Source of the DNA: Methyloceanibacter caenitepidi
GTDB lineage: Bacteria; Pseudomonadota; Alphaproteobacteria; Rhizobiales; Methyloligellaceae
Direction: 5' to 3'
NCBI RefSeq assembly: GCF_000828475.1
Contig: NZ_AP014648.1
Coordinates: 1,798,001 to 1,862,000 of the forward strand
DNA length: 64,000 bases
Positions within the stretch are counted from its first letter, which is position 1. Every line of letters starts with the position of its first letter. A program made the translations under genes and the position numbers. Of the stretch, positions 28,602 through 39,507 are shown piece by piece. A model generated the notes under the pieces. The model ran no database searches, was not told the origin of the DNA, and saw nothing but the letters and a program-made list of their open reading frames with translations.

Positions 28602-31229
28602 ATGGACATTACGGCACCGGTCAAGCCCCCTAAGCAGGGGAAAAAGAAGAAGCGCGGCGGGTTTTTCTTGCGGCTCTTAGGCTTTGTCTTTGCCGCGTGC
28701 ATGATCCTGTCTATCGCCGTCGCGGGCGCGGTCGCCTTCGTCCTGTGGAAGGTCTCCCAGGAACTGCCCGACTACGAGAATCTCGCCCGCTACGAGCCGC
28801 CGGTCATGACGCGCATTCATGCCGACGATGGACGCCTGATCGCCGAGTACGCGCGCCAGCGCCGCATCTACGTGCCGATCACGGCTGTGCCCAAGCGGGT
28901 CATCGACGCGTTTCTCTCCGCCGAGGACAAGAACTTCTACCAGCATGGCGGCTTGGATATTCAAGGTATCGTTCGCGCGCTCGTCGCCAACCTCAGCGCC
29001 ATGCAGTCGGGTGGCGGCGGAAAGCAGGGCGCTTCGACCATCACGCAGCAGGTCGCTAAGAACTTCCTGCTCACGAGCGATCAGAACATCGAACGCAAGC
29101 TGAAGGAGGCGATCCTCGCTATCCGTATCGAGCGTGCGTTCACGAAAGACCAGATCCTCGAGCTCTATCTCAACGAGATCTATCTCGGCGGCGGCGCCTA
29201 CGGCGTCGCAGCCGCGGCTCAGCGCTATTGGGACAAGGCGCTGAACGAGCTCACGCTGGAAGAGGCGGCCTATCTGGCCGTGCTACCGAAGGCGCCCAGC
29301 CGCTACCATCCCATCAAGCACCAGAAGCGTGCTCTCGCCCGTCGTAACTGGGTTATCGACCGGATCGTCGAGAACGGCTATGCGACGCCTGAAGAGGGCG
29401 AGGCCGCCAAGGCAAAGCCGCTGACCGTCCTTGCAAAAAGATACGGTCCGCGCATTCACGCTTCGGAGTATTTCGCCGAGGAAGTCCGCCGCGAAATTCT
29501 GGACCGTTTCGGAGAAGACAAGCTCTACGGCGGCGGATTCTCGGTTCGCACGTCGCTCAATCCCCGCATGCAGGCGATCGCGCGCGAAGCGCTCGTCGAC
29601 GGGTTGACGAAATACGACCGTGCGAATGGCGGCTGGCGCGGCCCCGAAAAGACGATCGATATCTCCGGTGACTGGGGCAAGACCCTCGCCGACATTCCGG
29701 TTTGGAGCGATATCGAGCCGTGGCGGCTCGCGGTCGTGCTCGAGGTGAGCAACACCGATGCGAAGATCGGGCTGCGTCCAGGCCGCGACAAGCAAGGCCA
29801 ACTGGTCACGGAACGCGAAACCGGCACCATCCCGGCAGCGCAGGTCCGGTGGACCAGAAAGCCGATCAAGTCAGCTCTGAAGCCGGGCGACGTGGTCTAC
29901 GTTGCCCCGGTAGAGAAGACGGCGAAAAAGGAGGAAGGGGACGAGGAGACAGAGTCGACCGAGACCGAAGTGGTGGCAGGCGAATGGTCTCTCCAGCAAG
30001 TCCCCAAAGTCAGTGGTGCGCTTGTGGCGATGGATCCGCATTCTGGCCGCGTTCTCGCCATTGCCGGCGGATTCAGCTTTCACCAAAGCCAGTTCGACCG
30101 TGCCACCCAGGCTCTGCGGCAGCCGGGCTCTTCGTTCAAGCCGCTGATCTATCTCACGGCCCTGGATAACGGGTATGCGCCGAACAGCGTCATTCTCGAC
30201 GGACGCATCTGCGTGAGCCAAGGACGCGGCATGCCTCCCTGGTGCCCGAAAAACTATTCCGGCGGCGGGGCTGGACCCTCGACGCTGCGCCGGGGCATCG
30301 AGAAGTCGCGGAACCTGATGACGGTGCGACTGTCGCGGGATATCGGCATGCCTGTCATTGCAGAATACGCGCGGCGGTTCGGCGTCTACGACAATCTGAT
30401 GCCGGCGCTGTCCATGTCTCTTGGCGCAGGCGAGACCACGCTTCTCCGCATGGTGACGGCCTACTCGATGATTGCGAACGGCGGCAAGAAGGTCGAGGCG
30501 ACGTTTATCGACCGTATCCAGAATCGCTATGGGCGCACGATATGGAAACACGACAAGCGCGACTGCGACGGGTGTGCGGCGCGCGAATGGACGAACCAGG
30601 CTGAGCCGGAACTCGTCGAGGTCAAAGAGCAGGTTGTGGACCCGATCGCGGCGTTCCAGATGGTCGGTATCATGGAGGGCGTCGTGACGTCCGGTACGGC
30701 CCGGCGTTTGGCATCCCTCGGCCGGCCCATTGCGGGCAAGACTGGGACGACCAACAACTACAAGGACGCCTGGTTCATTGGGTATACGCCGGACCTCGTT
30801 GTCGGCTCCTATGTGGGATACGACCAGCCGAAGCCCATGGGCCGCAGCGCGACGGGCGGCGGTCTTGCGGCGCCGATCGTGAAGCAATTCTTTGAAGAGG
30901 CCTTGGAAGGTGTGCCACCGAAACCGTTCCGCGCTCCCCCGGGCGCGATCATGGTGCCTGTGAGCCATCAGACCGGCCTGCCGGCCCGAAAAGGTCAGCC
31001 GGGAACCGTCATGGAAGCGTTCAAGCCTGAGCAGGTCTCCGCCGCCGCAGCTGCTGCCGCGCAGGGCGCTCAGGACGATGAAGGCGGGCAGGGCGAATCC
31101 TTCCCGAACTATCCGACTGCGGCCGCAGCGCCTGCCGCGGCGCAGCAGCAGGCTGCGAGCCCGCCGCCGGCGGCCCAGCCACAGCCTCAGCCCCGCCGCC
31201 AGAGGCGTGGATTTTTCGGCCGTTTCTGA
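28602..31229 (+). CDS. mrcA: Penicillin-binding protein 1A (bifunctional transglycosylase/transpeptidase)
   Basis: 875 aa from the ATG at 28602 (MDITAPVKPPKQGKKKK); an upstream GTG at 28518 is possible but unlikely. A cytoplasmic Lys-rich tail and one membrane helix (LGFVFAACMILSIAVAGAVA) precede the GT51 glycosyltransferase (AEDKNFYQHGG, GASTITQQVAKN). An OB-like insert follows, then the transpeptidase with SxxK in QPGSSFKPLIYL, SxN in KSRNLMTV, and KTG in AGKTGTTNNYKDAWFIGY. The tail is Ala/Gln/Pro-rich and ends RRQRRGFFGRF. It polymerises and crosslinks peptidoglycan. It sits between amiC and prfB. Confidence 0.96.
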   Translation: MDITAPVKPPKQGKKKKRGGFFLRLLGFVFAACMILSIAVAGAVAFVLWKVSQELPDYENLARYEPPVMTRIHADDGRLIAEYARQRRIYVPITAVPKRVIDAFLSAEDKNFYQHGGLDIQGIVRALVANLSAMQSGGGGKQGASTITQQVAKNFLLTSDQNIERKLKEAILAIRIERAFTKDQILELYLNEIYLGGGAYGVAAAAQRYWDKALNELTLEEAAYLAVLPKAPSRYHPIKHQKRALARRNWVIDRIVENGYATPEEGEAAKAKPLTVLAKRYGPRIHASEYFAEEVRREILDRFGEDKLYGGGFSVRTSLNPRMQAIAREALVDGLTKYDRANGGWRGPEKTIDISGDWGKTLADIPVWSDIEPWRLAVVLEVSNTDAKIGLRPGRDKQGQLVTERETGTIPAAQVRWTRKPIKSALKPGDVVYVAPVEKTAKKEEGDEETESTETEVVAGEWSLQQVPKVSGALVAMDPHSGRVLAIAGGFSFHQSQFDRATQALRQPGSSFKPLIYLTALDNGYAPNSVILDGRICVSQGRGMPPWCPKNYSGGGAGPSTLRRGIEKSRNLMTVRLSRDIGMPVIAEYARRFGVYDNLMPALSMSLGAGETTLLRMVTAYSMIANGGKKVEATFIDRIQNRYGRTIWKHDKRDCDGCAAREWTNQAEPELVEVKEQVVDPIAAFQMVGIMEGVVTSGTARRLASLGRPIAGKTGTTNNYKDAWFIGYTPDLVVGSYVGYDQPKPMGRSATGGGLAAPIVKQFFEEALEGVPPKPFRAPPGAIMVPVSHQTGLPARKGQPGTVMEAFKPEQVSAAAAAAAQGAQDDEGGQGESFPNYPTAAAAPAAAQQQAASPPPAAQPQPQPRRQRRGFFGRF

Positions 31230-31350
31230 CCGGCGACTAAGGGCATCGGCGGCAATCCGATGATATGAGAGAGCGTGGGTGCGGACCGGTTCCGCGCCTG
31301 CCTTTGTTCCACGAACCAAGAAGACATCAAGAAGACATTACGAGGATAGG

Positions 31351-32470
31351 ATGCGAGCGGAAACAGAGGCGCTTGTAAACGAGATCAAAGAGTCGCTCTC
31401 CTTGTTGCGGAGGCATCTTTGACCCTGACCAAGCAAGGGCACGCCTGACGGAGCTCGACCGCGAAGCCGAAGATCCGGATTTCTGGAACGACGCCGCGCG
31501 CGCGCAAGGGCTGATGCGCGAGCGCCAGCAACTCGAGGCCGCACTCGCCGCCTACGACAGCATTCGGACGGAACTCGACGACAATCTGACGCTTGCCGCA
31601 CTCGGCGAGGAGGAGGGCGACGAGAGCATTGTCACCGAGGCGGAGGACTCATTGCGTACGTTGCGCAAGGAGGCGCACAAGCGCGAGGTCGAGGCGCTGC
31701 TTTCAGGCGAGGCCGACGCAAACGATGCGTACGCGGAGATTCATGCGGGCGCTGGCGGCACGGAGAGCCAGGACTGGGCTCAGATGCTGGAGCGCATGTA
31801 CATGCGTTGGGCCGAGAACCGTGGCTACAAAGTCGAGCTGATCGGCGAAAGCCCTGGCGAAGAAGCGGGCATCAAGTCGGCGACCATTCTGATCAAGGGG
31901 CTGAACGCTTATGGCTGGCTCAAGACGGAGTCCGGGGTGCACCGCCTGGTGCGCATTTCTCCATTCGACTCCAATGCGCGCCGTCACACGAGCTTTGCCT
32001 CGGTCTGGGTCTATCCGGCGATCGACGATGCGATCGAGATTGATATCGAGGAGAAGGACGTTCGGATCGACACGTATCGTGCGTCGGGGGCGGGCGGTCA
32101 GCACGTGAACACGACGGACAGCGCCGTGCGTATTACACACATGCCGACGGGGATCGTGGTGCAGTGTCAGAACGAGCGGTCGCAGCACAAGAACCGTGCG
32201 ACCGCGTGGTCGATGCTCCGTGCACGTCTCTACGAAGCCGAGCTCAAGCGCCGCGAGGAGGAAGCAACGGCTTCAGCCGCATCCAAATCCGAGATCGGCT
32301 GGGGGCACCAGATCCGCTCCTATGTGCTGCAGCCCTATCAGTTGGTGAAGGACTTGCGCACGGGCGTAGAGAATACGAACCCGCCGGCAGTTCTGGATGG
32401 AGACATCGACGGATTCATCGAGGCGGCTCTGGCAGAGCGGATCAGTGCCGACGCCAAGACGAGCGCTTAA
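31351..32470 (+). CDS. prfB: Peptide chain release factor 2, with programmed +1 frameshift
   Basis: 372 aa when read as 31351-31419 joined to 31421-32470. The first 23 codons ([20 protein letters not shown]..) end at an in-frame TGA at 31420-31422; shifting +1 continues [19 protein letters not shown], the normal RF2 N-terminus. GAGG precedes the ATG. RF2 recognises UGA and UAA: the anticodon-like SPF is in [15 protein letters not shown] and the hydrolysis motif GGQ in [14 protein letters not shown]. The internal UGA lets RF2 regulate its own synthesis. A simple open-frame search would start the gene at 31514 and miss ~55 residues. Confidence 0.96.
31408..31423 (+). promoter_or_regulatory. prfB programmed +1 frameshift site
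   Basis: The sequence CGGAGGCATCTTTGAC holds all known elements: a Shine-Dalgarno-like CGGAGG three bases before the slippery CTT, the TGA stop in frame 0, and a C after it. This is the RF2 autoregulation site described in many bacteria (typically AGGGGGTATCTTTGAC). Ribosomes slip from CTT to TTT when RF2 is scarce. Confidence 0.95.
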
Positions 32471-32486
32471 CGGCAAACCCGTGACT

Positions 32487-32520
32487 AAAAAAAGCCGTGG
32501 ACGGGAGCCCGCCCACGGCT
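32487..32520 (-). terminator. Rho-independent terminator of the bactofilin gene
   Basis: AGCCGTGG (32493-32500) pairs with CCACGGCT (32513-32520) around a GC-rich loop that can extend the stem (GGG/CCC). On the minus strand a run of seven T follows (the A-run at 32487-32493). It lies 35 bp past the bactofilin stop and also separates it from the convergent prfB. A few T on the plus side may allow weak termination of prfB. Confidence 0.9.
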
Positions 32521-32554
32521 TCGGAATTTCTGCCGACGCTGTCAGTAGCGAGTG

Positions 32555-33094
32555 CTACTCGGCGGCGTTGCTCGAGAACGGGTTGCCCGCGGACGGCGCG
32601 GGCGCACTGTGTCCGGCGCCCGAGGATTCATCAGCGAGCGGGTTGTCCGACCGGCGGGACTTACCTTCGAAGTAGGCGCCTTGCTCGATCGCCAGACTCT
32701 GGTGATAGATGTCGCCCTCGACATGGGACTGGGACTGAAGACTGACGCGCAGTCCCCGGATGGATCCCAGAACCTTCCCGCGGATGACGACGTCTTCGGC
32801 GATGACGGAGCCGTCGACCTGGGCCTTGTCGCCTAGGAGGAGGGAGCCGCAGTGCACGTCGCCCTTAATCTGACCGTCGACCTGAATCTCGCCTTTCGAC
32901 GACACGTTGCCCTCGATCGTGAGGTCCTCGCCGATGATGGACGGGATCATCTTTCCCATCGCCGGACCCGCTGGCTTCGGCGGGGACGAGGGCCTCTCGG
33001 TGAACGGTGACGATTTGGGTTCCGGAACAGGGCTGGGCCGTTCGCCACCCAGCTTGGCCATTGGACTGCTCGGCTCAGGTTTCTTTGTGAACAT
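32555..33094 (-). CDS. Bactofilin (polymer-forming cytoskeletal protein)
   Basis: 179 aa from the ATG at 33094 (MFTKKPEPSSP), preceded by GGGGGAGAG at good spacing; the longer frame to 33181 is not needed. A Pro/Ser-rich N-terminal tail is followed by the right-handed beta-helix bactofilin domain at ~50-150, with repeating short strands (IIGEDLTIEGNVSSKGEI, VDGQIKGDVHCGSLLLG, AQVDGSVIAEDVVIRGKV) and a Pro/Ser/Ala tail. Bactofilins form nucleotide-free filaments for cell shape or localised wall synthesis. Often a LytM/M23 peptidase is adjacent; none is here. Confidence 0.95.
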   Translation of the reverse strand: MFTKKPEPSSPMAKLGGERPSPVPEPKSSPFTERPSSPPKPAGPAMGKMIPSIIGEDLTIEGNVSSKGEIQVDGQIKGDVHCGSLLLGDKAQVDGSVIAEDVVIRGKVLGSIRGLRVSLQSQSHVEGDIYHQSLAIEQGAYFEGKSRRSDNPLADESSGAGHSAPAPSAGNPFSSNAAE

Positions 33095-33595
33095 CGCTGG
33101 GCTCTCCCCCTCAAAACGCGTGACGCAGCGCGCAATACAACCCGGCATTCGGGCCCACACAACCAAAGCCGTTACGCCCATAGAAATTCGCTATGGCGGC
33201 GTAGACGACCAAGGCGCAACACCCTGTTGCTCCGTAAACTTTATCGTTTCCGGCCTGTCTTGTCATGTTGCTTATCATTGCCTTGCGCTAGGGTGTGCCT
33301 AGTTCTGCTTAGAGCTTGATTCGCCTTGGTTTAGCCGATTTTGAACCATCTAAATCCAACGAGACCTTAGCGTTGCCTCGCGCACATGGTAACGACACGC
33401 TTGCGCCAGCGCGCGCCGGACATGTTTCCTTGTACCGGAATTACGAGACAGGCGGGGCTCAGATCGCCTCGGCTCGATGGCCTGGGTACGCAGCGGGCAG
33501 AGAATGCGATGCCGCGGAGGCGAAGCATGCGAAACAGCGTCCCTAACTCGAGCGCGGCATGGAGACCCCGGCACGTCATTGGGGTCTGTGACTGA
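33095..33595. promoter_or_regulatory. Divergent bactofilin / AsmA-family intergenic region
   Basis: 501 bases. Small frames on either strand have no domain resemblance and no ribosome-binding site. Both divergent promoters should be here, but I found no convincing -35/-10 pair and no terminator. A small unrecognised gene cannot be excluded (a plus-strand frame at 33316-33546 is open, with no family resemblance). Confidence 0.4.
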
Positions 33596-36500
33596 ATGGA
33601 CGAACAGATCGCAGGAGCCCTCGCCAAGATTACCAAGCATGGCGGCAAGGCCATCCGGACACTGCCGGAGCAAGGACGCCAACTGGTCAAGGCCGTCCCG
33701 GCGCCGGTGCAGGTTCAGCTGGCAAGACTGTCGTCTCGCGGCGCCCATGTGTTCAGGGAGATTTTCGCCGGGGTTTTCGTTCTTGGGCTGATTGTCATCG
33801 TCTTGGGCTATGGGCGTCTGTCGCGCGGGCCCATTTCGCTGCCGGGCCTCGTGCCGCCTATCGAGCATGCGATCAACGATCAGTTGACCGACCTGACGGT
33901 GAAAATCGATGACGCTGTTCTCCAGCGGAGCGAACACGGTCCTGGCGTGGTCCTGCGTTTGCGCGATGTCCGCTTGATCGACACGGAGGGCGAGGTCGTG
34001 GCGCAAGCGCCGCTGGCTGCGGTCGGCCTCAGCGGCTCGGCGCTGCTGTCGGGCAAGATCGCGGCGGGCAGTGTCGACTTCATCGGATCGCGGTTGCTCA
34101 TGACCTATAACGAGCAGAACGGCCTGTCTTTGGCCTTTTCCAAACCGGGCGAAGATGGGGCTCCGCTCATGCGGGGCCCGATCGCTTCGGACCCGCAAAC
34201 GGCCGAGCCGCCGGTTGAGCCCGCGAAGAGCGCCAAGCGCTTCAATCTGACCAATGCCGTCAATGAAGCGTTCCAGCGTGTCCGCCGGTCCGACACATCC
34301 TACCTGACGCGCTTTGGCCTGAAGGACTCGATCGTCGTCCTGTACAGGGACGGTGCGCAGACTTTCTGGCAGGTGCCCGACTTCGCACTCAACCTGGAGC
34401 ACCACGATCGCCGGAGCGTCCTTGTCGGCAATGCCAATGTGGCGTCGAGTCGTGGCGATTGGCAGTTGGAGGTTCGCACGGCCCAGAAGGCCAACACCAA
34501 GGGGCTCGAGACGCAGATTTTGGTCAACAACTTGGTGCCCTCCGGAATCGCCGGCAACTTCCCGACGATCGGCTTGCTGCGGGCGTTGGATATGGCCGTG
34601 GACGGCGAAGCCTTGGCGAATCTGGCGCCCAACGGAGACTTCATTGGCGGAGAGGCGAAGGTCCGCTTGGCGCCTGGCCAGATCACCCCGCCCTGGGATC
34701 CGGATACGCCCGTGCGGATCGAGCGCGGCGAACTCACGCTTCGCTACATCAAGGAGACCCGAGTCATCGAGCTTGCCCCGTCCACGCTGCGATGGGGCGA
34801 GAATTCTCATGCGACTTTCAGCGGTGCGTTCGTTCCGGTCTTCGATGAGAAGAATGAGGTTCAGTCCTGGAACTTCGACATCAAAGCCGACGACTCTGTT
34901 CTCGGTGTCGAGGAGTTCGGCCTCGGTCCGACCGAGGTCGATAAATGGCTTTTGAAAGGCAGCGTGTCGGCCGCGGACGGCAGTGTGAGGATCTCGCGCT
35001 TTGTCATCCGGGCGGGCGACGCGGAGATCGTCGCCAAGGGCGAAATCAAGGACACGTTCGGCGACCCCGCGGTCCGGTTGTCCGGCACGATCAGCCCGAT
35101 GCCGATGGAAATGTTCAAGCAGATCTGGCCACGGTTTCTCGCCGGCGCGGCGCGTCAATGGGTCTTGGAAAATGTCGAAGGCGGCCAGGTTCTGGGCGGC
35201 TCGTTCAAGGTCGCGCTCAAACCCGGAATGCTCGACGACATCAAGCAGCATAGGCCCATTCCCGCCGAGTCCGTCCAGATGGACCTGAAGTTCACCGATA
35301 CGGCGGTTGCGTATATTCCGGAACTGCCGCCCGTCCATACGGGCGAGGGCACATTGAAGCTCGCCGGCGCGCAGTTCTCGGTGGACATCCCCGCAGGCAA
35401 GGTCACGGTGTCCAACGGCATGGAGATCGACGTCAGTGACGGGCGGTTCTTCGTCGCGGACATCCGAGACAATCCGAATATGGGCGTTGTGACATTCCGC
35501 GGAGCGGCGCCGACGCCGGCGGTTACGACGCTTCTCGATTACGAGCCATTCGGTTTCATCACCGGCGTGGGATTGAAGCCGGACTTTCTCGGCGGTACGG
35601 CCACGGGCGAGTTCACCTTCAATATTCCGCTCGTGGAGACCCTCAAGCCCAGGGACATCAAGATCGCGGGCGTGGCGCACCTGCAGAATGCCATCACGCC
35701 GGGCCTCGTCGGGGATCTTGCGATCGAGGGTGGGGTTGTCGACGTCAACCTAACGAGCGAAGGCGTCAGCGCGTCGGGCAATGTGACAATCAAGGGCGTG
35801 CCGGCGTCGGTGCACTGGCAGCGGCTCTTCTATGCGCCCGAGAGCGATCAGCCGCCAATCTCGGTGACCTCGATTCTGGATGCGGCATCGCGGGACAAGC
35901 TCGGCCTCAAGGTCAACGACATCGTCAAAGGCCCCATGCCGGTGACGCTCTATCTCAGCGGTCTGAGCAAAGGGACAGGTCAGCCGGATACGTCGAGGAT
36001 GACGATGGTCGGTGACCTCACGGATGCCGAGCTCCTGTTCCATGCCTTTGGTTGGAAGAAACAGCCCGGTCAGGAGGCGAAGCTCAGCTTCGTCGTGAAC
36101 AAGAAGCCCGACGGCTCGACGGATCTCGAGGACTTTCAGATTACCGGAAAGGATATTGCGATTTCCGGACAGGTTGCCCTGGACACTGACAATGCGATTA
36201 CGGCGCTCTCGTTTCCCAAGTTTGCGGTCGGCACGCTCACGGAAATGTCCATCCAGGCGCAGCGGCGTGACGACGGCGTGATGCAAATTCATGCCGAGGG
36301 TCCGTCCTACGATGCGAGAGAGTTTTTCCGCACTTTGATTTCCGCCGATCAACTGACGGACAGCGCCAGGGCGGAATCGGACGATGACACGAATATCGAT
36401 CTGACGGCCAAAATCGGTCGGCTCGTTGGATACGACAACAGCTACGCGACGGATGTGGACGTTGCTCTGACGAAGCGCGCGGGCGAACTGGTCGCTCTCA

Positions 36501-37282
36501 ACGGCCGGGGCCTTCTCGGTGGTCAGAAGTCGGCCAATGTCGAGCTTCAGAATAGTAGTGGCGCCCGAGTCCTCGTGGCCAACGCGGACGACGCCGGCAC
36601 GGCCTTCCGCCTGATCGGCTTCTACCGCAGCATCCAGGGCGGTATTGCATCGCTGCGGGTCAACATGGATGCGGGAGGCGTTCGGAAATCCGGCACACTG
36701 CGTGTCCGTGATTTCGCTATCGTCGGCGACAGTGTCGTCGCCGATGTCCTCAGCGATCCGAGTTCGGCGGCGGCGCTCGGTCAGCACCAGCATGACGTCA
36801 AACGTCGGATCGTGTTCCGGCGACTGCGCGCGCCCTTCATCGCCGGCGGCGGAAAGTTCCAGCTCGACGATGCCTATGTGAACGGTCCTGAACTCGGTGC
36901 GACATTGCGTGGAACGATCGATTTCAATGCGCGGAAGCTCGACTTGGGCGGAACCTACGTGCCGCTTTACGGACTGAACTCGGCCTTAGGCGCGGTTCCC
37001 GTTCTCGGGCGCGTCCTGGTCGGCCGGCAAGGCGAGGGCGTCGTGGGCATCACCTTCGCCATCAAAGGCAAGCTCGACGACCCGACCGTGCTGGTCAATC
37101 CGATGTCGGTGATGACGCCCGGCATCTTCCGCCAGATTTTCGATTTCAACAGCGGCGTGCCCCAAGGGACGACATCGGCTGGCGCGGAGACGTGGGAAGA
37201 GAACACCGGCACGGAAAGGTCCCGCAAGAAGCGGCGTCTGCGTCCGCTGCAAAATGCGCGAGAGCGGCGGGGTCTGAACTAG
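33596..37282 (+). CDS. AsmA-like / DUF3971 family envelope protein
   Basis: 1228 aa. A cytoplasmic N-terminus of about 60 residues is followed by one membrane helix ([18 protein letters not shown]), then a very long, beta-strand-rich periplasmic region with DUF3971 and AsmA_2-like features ([34 protein letters not shown], and near the end [16 protein letters not shown] with [17 protein letters not shown]). Proteins of this type (YhdP, TamB, AsmA) form hydrophobic grooves thought to carry phospholipids between membranes. The C-terminus is basic ([18 protein letters not shown]). Its TAG stop shares the palindrome CTAG with the stop of the convergent tyrS. Confidence 0.9.
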   Translation: MDEQIAGALAKITKHGGKAIRTLPEQGRQLVKAVPAPVQVQLARLSSRGAHVFREIFAGVFVLGLIVIVLGYGRLSRGPISLPGLVPPIEHAINDQLTDLTVKIDDAVLQRSEHGPGVVLRLRDVRLIDTEGEVVAQAPLAAVGLSGSALLSGKIAAGSVDFIGSRLLMTYNEQNGLSLAFSKPGEDGAPLMRGPIASDPQTAEPPVEPAKSAKRFNLTNAVNEAFQRVRRSDTSYLTRFGLKDSIVVLYRDGAQTFWQVPDFALNLEHHDRRSVLVGNANVASSRGDWQLEVRTAQKANTKGLETQILVNNLVPSGIAGNFPTIGLLRALDMAVDGEALANLAPNGDFIGGEAKVRLAPGQITPPWDPDTPVRIERGELTLRYIKETRVIELAPSTLRWGENSHATFSGAFVPVFDEKNEVQSWNFDIKADDSVLGVEEFGLGPTEVDKWLLKGSVSAADGSVRISRFVIRAGDAEIVAKGEIKDTFGDPAVRLSGTISPMPMEMFKQIWPRFLAGAARQWVLENVEGGQVLGGSFKVALKPGMLDDIKQHRPIPAESVQMDLKFTDTAVAYIPELPPVHTGEGTLKLAGAQFSVDIPAGKVTVSNGMEIDVSDGRFFVADIRDNPNMGVVTFRGAAPTPAVTTLLDYEPFGFITGVGLKPDFLGGTATGEFTFNIPLVETLKPRDIKIAGVAHLQNAITPGLVGDLAIEGGVVDVNLTSEGVSASGNVTIKGVPASVHWQRLFYAPESDQPPISVTSILDAASRDKLGLKVNDIVKGPMPVTLYLSGLSKGTGQPDTSRMTMVGDLTDAELLFHAFGWKKQPGQEAKLSFVVNKKPDGSTDLEDFQITGKDIAISGQVALDTDNAITALSFPKFAVGTLTEMSIQAQRRDDGVMQIHAEGPSYDAREFFRTLISADQLTDSARAESDDDTNIDLTAKIGRLVGYDNSYATDVDVALTKRAGELVALNGRGLLGGQKSANVELQNSSGARVLVANADDAGTAFRLIGFYRSIQGGIASLRVNMDAGGVRKSGTLRVRDFAIVGDSVVADVLSDPSSAAALGQHQHDVKRRIVFRRLRAPFIAGGGKFQLDDAYVNGPELGATLRGTIDFNARKLDLGGTYVPLYGLNSALGAVPVLGRVLVGRQGEGVVGITFAIKGKLDDPTVLVNPMSVMTPGIFRQIFDFNSGVPQGTTSAGAETWEENTGTERSRKKRRLRPLQNARERRGLN

Positions 37283-38532
37283 ACCGGCCGGATCAGGGCG
37301 TGACGCTTCTTGCCGAGCGACAGCTTGATCACACCGTCCGCGGTGAGGTCGGCCGGAGTCAGGACCTGCCGTTCGTCGTTCACCGGGACATCATTAACCT
37401 TCAGCCCGCCACCCTTGACCTGGCGGCGCGCCTCACCGGTGGATTTCACGAAACCCGCCTGAACGCTGGCCGTGAGCACGCCGAAGCCGTTTTGAAGCTC
37501 CGCCTGCGAGATTTCGATCGTCGGCAGTTCGGACGCGAGTTGCCCCTGTTCGAACGTGGCGCGCGCTGTCTCCGCCGCCTGGTCCGCCGCCTCGCGTCCG
37601 TGAACGAGCGCCGTCGCTTCCGTTGCGAGGATCTTCTTGGCGTCGTTGAGTTCGGCGCCCTCAAGTGCGGCCAGCCTGTCGATCTCGTCGAGCGGGAGTT
37701 CTGTGAAGAGCTTGAGGAAGCGCGGCACGTCTGCGTCCTCGGCGTTCCGCCAAAACTGCCAGTAGTCGTAAGGTGACAGCATGTCGGGGTTGAGCCAGAC
37801 AGCGCCGTCGGCCGTCTTGCCCATCTTGGCGCCGGAGGCGGTCGTGAGTAGGGGCGTGGTCACGCCGAACAATTCGACCCCGTCGGTCCGCCGTCCGAGT
37901 TCGATGCCGGTGACGATATTGCCCCATTGGTCGGACCCGCCCATTTGCAAGCGGCACCCTTCGCGCCGGTGCAGCTCCACGAAGTCGTAGGCTTGGAGCA
38001 CCATGTAGTTGAATTCGATGAAGCTGAGATTCTGCTCACGGTCGAGCCGGAGCTTCACCGAGTCCTGGCTGAGCATGCGGTTGACGCTGAAATGCCGCCC
38101 GTAGTCGCGCAGGAATGAAATGTAATTCAGCTTTTCCAGCCACTCGGCGTTGTTCAGGAGGATCGCATCGCGATCCCCGGTTCCGAAGGTGACGAACTTC
38201 GAAAAGACCCGCTGAATGCCCTCGATATTCGAGGCGATCGTCGCGTCGTCAAGCAGCTTGCGGGATTCGTCTTTTCCCGAGGGGTCGCCGACCTTCGTCG
38301 TGCCGCCGCCGATCAGCACGATGGGCCGGTGTCCCGTCTGCTGCAGCTTCCTCAGCAGCATGATGCTGACGAGATTGCCCACATGCAGGCTGGGGGCCGT
38401 GCAATCGAAGCCGATGTAACCGGTGATGATCTCTTTGCGGGCAAGCGCGTCCAGCCCGGCCTCGTCGGTGCACTGGTGGATATAGCCGCGTGCGGAAAGC
38501 TCGTGAAGAAGGTCGGACTTTGCGGTGCTCAT
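37279..38532 (-). CDS. tyrS: Tyrosyl-tRNA synthetase
   Basis: 417 aa class I aminoacyl-tRNA synthetase. The HIGH-type motif is PSLHVGNLV, the tyrosine pocket includes YMVLQAYDF and [16 protein letters not shown], and the KMSKS loop is [12 protein letters not shown]-terminal S4 RNA-binding domain is present ([19 protein letters not shown]). The 3' end overlaps the convergent AsmA-like gene by four bases. Confidence 0.98.
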   Translation of the reverse strand: MSTAKSDLLHELSARGYIHQCTDEAGLDALARKEIITGYIGFDCTAPSLHVGNLVSIMLLRKLQQTGHRPIVLIGGGTTKVGDPSGKDESRKLLDDATIASNIEGIQRVFSKFVTFGTGDRDAILLNNAEWLEKLNYISFLRDYGRHFSVNRMLSQDSVKLRLDREQNLSFIEFNYMVLQAYDFVELHRREGCRLQMGGSDQWGNIVTGIELGRRTDGVELFGVTTPLLTTASGAKMGKTADGAVWLNPDMLSPYDYWQFWRNAEDADVPRFLKLFTELPLDEIDRLAALEGAELNDAKKILATEATALVHGREAADQAAETARATFEQGQLASELPTIEISQAELQNGFGVLTASVQAGFVKSTGEARRQVKGGGLKVNDVPVNDERQVLTPADLTADGVIKLSLGKKRHALIRPV

Positions 38533-38676
38533 CGTCGGACGTGCGGAGTGTAGCGAATGGAATCGAGCGCGGCGTGCGCCCGCCCGAGCGTCTAACAGGT
38601 TTGGCGCGTCAATGCACGATCACGAATGCACGCTCGCAATCAGGGGCACCTGCCCGCGGGGGCGGTGTCAGGCAGG

Positions 38677-39360
38677 CTACGCTGCCGACTCCTTCTTGGC
38701 CTTGCCCTTTTGCGGCCTGGGCTTGCCGAGGCGCTTGTCGAGGTAGCCGTCGATGACCTCCATGAGGCCTTCCATCTGGTCTTCGAAGAAATGGTTGGCA
38801 TCGGGGACGGTCGCATGATCGACGATGGCGTCCTTCTGTGTCTTCAGCCTTTCCACGAGCCCGCGCACGGATTCAGTTGGAACGACTCGATCTTTCGCGC
38901 CATTGACCATCAGGCCTGAGGACGGGCAAGGGGCCAGAAACGAGAAGTCGTAGAGGTTCGCGGGCGGCGCGACACAGATAAAGCCCTCGATTTCCGGGCG
39001 ACGCATCAGAAGCTGCATGGCGATCCAGGAGCCGAAGGAGGCGCCTGCAATCCAGCACGACGGGGCGTCGGCATTGTAGGCCTGAAGCCAGTCGAGCGCA
39101 GTCGCCGCATCCGCGAGCTCGCCAGGACCGTTGTCGAACAGGCCTTCGCTGCGGCCAACGCCGCGGAAATTGAAGCGCAGTACCGAGAAGCCCCGCTTTT
39201 GGAACGCGTAATACATGTGGTAGACGACCTGATTGTTCATCGTCCCGCCGAATTGCGGGTGGGGATGCAGAATCAAGGCGACCGGAGAATTTGCTGCCGG
39301 CTGATGGTGGTAGCGGGCTTCGATCCGGCCGGCTGGGCCGCTAATATTGACTTCAGGCAT
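38677..39360 (-). CDS. Alpha/beta hydrolase
   Basis: 227 aa. It has the alpha/beta-hydrolase layout: ALILHPHPQFGGTMNN (oxyanion region), VLRFNFRGVGRSEG, and the nucleophile elbow IAGASFGSWIA with Ser. A probable Asp is in GAKDRVVPTES and the His in VPDANHFFEDQ. The tail is Lys-rich. It resembles the CocE/NonD-like or dienelactone hydrolase-like small hydrolases seen beside suf genes in several alphaproteobacteria. The substrate is unknown. It is divergent from the suf operon. Confidence 0.87.
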   Translation of the reverse strand: MPEVNISGPAGRIEARYHHQPAANSPVALILHPHPQFGGTMNNQVVYHMYYAFQKRGFSVLRFNFRGVGRSEGLFDNGPGELADAATALDWLQAYNADAPSCWIAGASFGSWIAMQLLMRRPEIEGFICVAPPANLYDFSFLAPCPSSGLMVNGAKDRVVPTESVRGLVERLKTQKDAIVDHATVPDANHFFEDQMEGLMEVIDGYLDKRLGKPRPQKGKAKKESAA

Positions 39361-39471
39361 AAATGTTAGAGCCTCGGCTAGTCTGCGGAGCAGACAGGAT
39401 TGTTCCTGCGTATATGGGGCCGGTTTTTTGGATTTTCAGGCTCCGCCGCGCGATTGCCGCCGCCGCATTGC

Positions 39472-39500
39472 TTGACTTGGCCCGGTCCGAATCCTATAAC
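39472..39500 (+). promoter_or_regulatory. Sigma70-type promoter of the suf operon
   Basis: TTGACT at 39472-39477 and TATAAC at 39495-39500 are separated by exactly 17 bases. Each hexamer differs by one base from TTGACA/TATAAT. The predicted start is at about 39507. This is the clearest promoter in the window. Confidence 0.8.
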
Positions 39501-39507
39501 ACAAGAG

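Noticed and set aside
33350..35680. 776-codon open frame on the minus strand, antisense to the AsmA-like gene
   Set aside because: It is Arg/Asp/His-rich with no domain, and covers a gene with clear family resemblance on the plus strand. Long antisense frames are common in high-GC DNA.
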